Of a DNA stretch of 37,673 nt, positions 36,617 to 37,673 are shown piece by piece. Position 1 is the first letter of the stretch, and every line of letters starts with the position of its first letter. The DNA is taken from positions 1 to 37,673 of the forward strand of contig CAJAUT010000016.1 of the NCBI GenBank assembly GCA_903945195.1. The letters run 5' to 3'. Below the pieces are notes generated by a model, which did not search any database, had not been told where the DNA came from, and saw nothing but the letters and a program-made list of their open reading frames with translations. The stretch comes from an uncultured bacterium (GTDB lineage Bacteria > Patescibacteriota > Microgenomatia > UBA1400 > UBA12108). The translations under genes were made by a program, and so were the position numbers.

Positions 36617-37402
36617 ATTTCTATACTAACACATATATTTGTTTCAGCTATTTTCTTTTTTATCATTTACTTTTCTTCCTCCACTCAAGCTCTAGCTGCA
36701 AGTTGCTGCAATCCTGGCTGGACTTACGTCCAAATAACGGATAAATGCTTCAATCCTAGCGCCAATTTATCAATTAATACTTTGTGTACTGGCACTAGCG
36801 CCCCTCTATGTAAAAACAATGTCTGTGTCGTTAGTGGGACAGTAATCCAACCTCCGGTAGGATCAACATGTGGATTTGAGGGTCAATCTTGCTGCTTACC
36901 CTTATCAAATCTACCAACATGTGGTGCGGGAACAAAAACATCAAAAAAAATAAACTCGCCTAGTGATTATGCGGGTTGCACTTGCATTAAAAGTAGCGGG
37001 ACAGCAAATGCAGAGCCAGTCACCGTCTGCACCTACGCCGGTGACAAAGAAACTGAATGTAGCTCATGTCTCACAAGCAAAGGCATCTGGACAGCTTTAG
37101 GCTGTATCCCCTTCAACCAAGACGAATTCGTAGTCTCAGTAGTCAAAATTATTATGGGTGTCGCAGGTGTCATCACCTTGGTTATGATGCTCATAGCCAC
37201 AGTGATGCTTATGACCGGCGGTGGCAACTCAGAACAAATGAAAAGAGGCAAAGAAATCTTTACCGGTGCAGTCGTAGGCCTACTTTTCCTCATCTTCTCA
37301 GTGGTTATACTTCAAATCATTACAAAAGATATTATTAAGATAGATATTACAGAACCAAATGGACCAATAAATAGGCCTGGAGGACCAATCCAACCAATAT
37401 GA
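36587..37402 (+). CDS. Cys-rich exported protein with VirB2/TrbC-like two-TM tail
   Basis: A 271-aa protein. It has a signal peptide (about 10-38) ending near ALAAS, a Cys-rich external domain (SCCNPGWTY, STCGFEGQSCCL, GCTCIK, CSSCLTSKG; about 16 Cys) likely held by disulfides, then two TM helices (about 185-208 and 227-247) joined by GGGNSEQMKRGKEIFTGAVV. This hairpin resembles the VirB2/TrbC pilin pattern. The following partial gene has the same two-helix unit without the Cys domain, and overlaps it by ATGA. The start overlaps the divergent SpoIID-type gene by 30 nt; a later start would lose the signal peptide. A surface or secretion role is inferred. Confidence 0.75.
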   Translation: MKKFFPGRKHISILTHIFVSAIFFFIIYFSSSTQALAASCCNPGWTYVQITDKCFNPSANLSINTLCTGTSAPLCKNNVCVVSGTVIQPPVGSTCGFEGQSCCLPLSNLPTCGAGTKTSKKINSPSDYAGCTCIKSSGTANAEPVTVCTYAGDKETECSSCLTSKGIWTALGCIPFNQDEFVVSVVKIIMGVAGVITLVMMLIATVMLMTGGGNSEQMKRGKEIFTGAVVGLLFLIFSVVILQIITKDIIKIDITEPNGPINRPGGPIQPI

Positions 37403-37673
37403 CAAATTTTAGCGAACTAAACTCAGCTATAGGATTAAAGAGTAGTACCAATAATATTGGCAGTATTGTTAATTTATTTCTCCCAGCCACTCTCACCCTC
37501 GCTGGTCTCATTCTCTTCGTCATGCTAGTGATGGGTGGTTTTACCATGATGACTGGAGCGGCAGACAAAGAAGCGCAAGAAAAAGGCAAAAAAATGATTA
37601 CAAGCGCTCTTATTGGCTTCTTTATCATCTTCCTCTCATACTGGATCGCCCAAATCCTCCAGGTCATCTTCCA
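37399..37673 (+). CDS. VirB2/TrbC-like small membrane protein, 3' end outside window
   Basis: The frame is open from the ATG at 37399 to the right edge (91 codons seen). MTNFSELNSAIGLKSSTNNI leads to a TM helix (LFLPATLTLAGLILFVMLVM), the loop GAADKEAQEKGKKMI, and a second helix (TSALIGFFIIFLSYWIAQIL). The loop and helices are closely similar in layout to the end of the preceding protein. It overlaps that gene by ATGA. Pairs of such proteins occur in type IV secretion or pilus-like loci; the next genes would decide. Confidence 0.72.
   Translation, partial: MTNFSELNSAIGLKSSTNNIGSIVNLFLPATLTLAGLILFVMLVMGGFTMMTGAADKEAQEKGKKMITSALIGFFIIFLSYWIAQILQVIF

Overview
This window looks like part of a small, dense bacterial genome of the Candidate Phyla Radiation (Patescibacteria), most likely a Microgenomates-like lineage. 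That placement is inferred from gene content and style: very short spacers, shortened or fused enzymes, a pared-down sugar and pentose metabolism, a SUF system carrying an intein, PP2C-like/beta-propeller and PH-domain membrane proteins, and paired VirB2-like small membrane proteins. No rRNA or ribosomal protein is present to fix the taxonomy.

Layout. 1-2.6 kb (minus): LOG-family protein, ribulose-phosphate-epimerase-like protein, rpiB, a YjjX-type NTPase and a SufT/MIP18-type protein. 2.6-4.4 kb (plus): compact GH36-type glycosidase and a GT2 glycosyltransferase. 4.5-7.8 kb (minus): a strongly promoted 65-aa protein, then a redox operon (FNR-like reductase, zinc ribbon, [3Fe-4S]-type ferredoxin, DsbA-like thioredoxin-fold protein) and an MFS carrier. 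7.9-10.7 kb: t6A tRNA-modification genes (TsaC-TsaE fusion, TsaD) around a HIT protein. 10.7-16.6 kb (minus): suf operon rrf2-sufC-sufB(intein)-short sufD-sufS-sufU. 16.6-22.9 kb: GT2, DEDDy exonuclease, Phd/RelE-type toxin-antitoxin pair, an aldolase-phosphoglycerate kinase fusion, small membrane protein, TetA-like MFS, short HPF and FkbM methyltransferase. 23-24.2 kb: HTH + LAGLIDADG homing-endonuclease-like protein directly followed by two tRNA-Ser genes. 24.3-26.2 kb: three envelope proteins. 26.2-30 kb (minus): glycogen phosphorylase, glycogen synthase, comF. 30.3-32 kb: tmRNA with a long tag reading frame, a membrane-anchored protein and smpB. 32.2-37.7 kb: envelope proteins, including a SpoIID-type protein and two VirB2-like proteins at the right edge.

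The most unusual features lie between genes. (1) Two families of structured, repeated noncoding elements are present, each in two copies: family A (9376-9579 and 30081-30278), with two potential pseudoknots and changing helix sequences, and family B (12870-12990 and 32057-32175), with a 90-nt core that is 84/90 identical and basal arms of different sequence that still pair. (2) Sixteen genes have a -10-like hexamer ending exactly 6 nt before the ATG, so transcripts should start at the A of the start codon (leaderless mRNAs). A minority (rrf2, hpf, the 65-aa gene, the lipoprotein) carry clear Shine-Dalgarno leaders. (3) The tmRNA has an approximately 36-residue tag frame. (4) Two enzyme fusions, an apparent tRNA-Ser(ACT), and hairpin or short-repeat insertions inside coding genes also merit attention.
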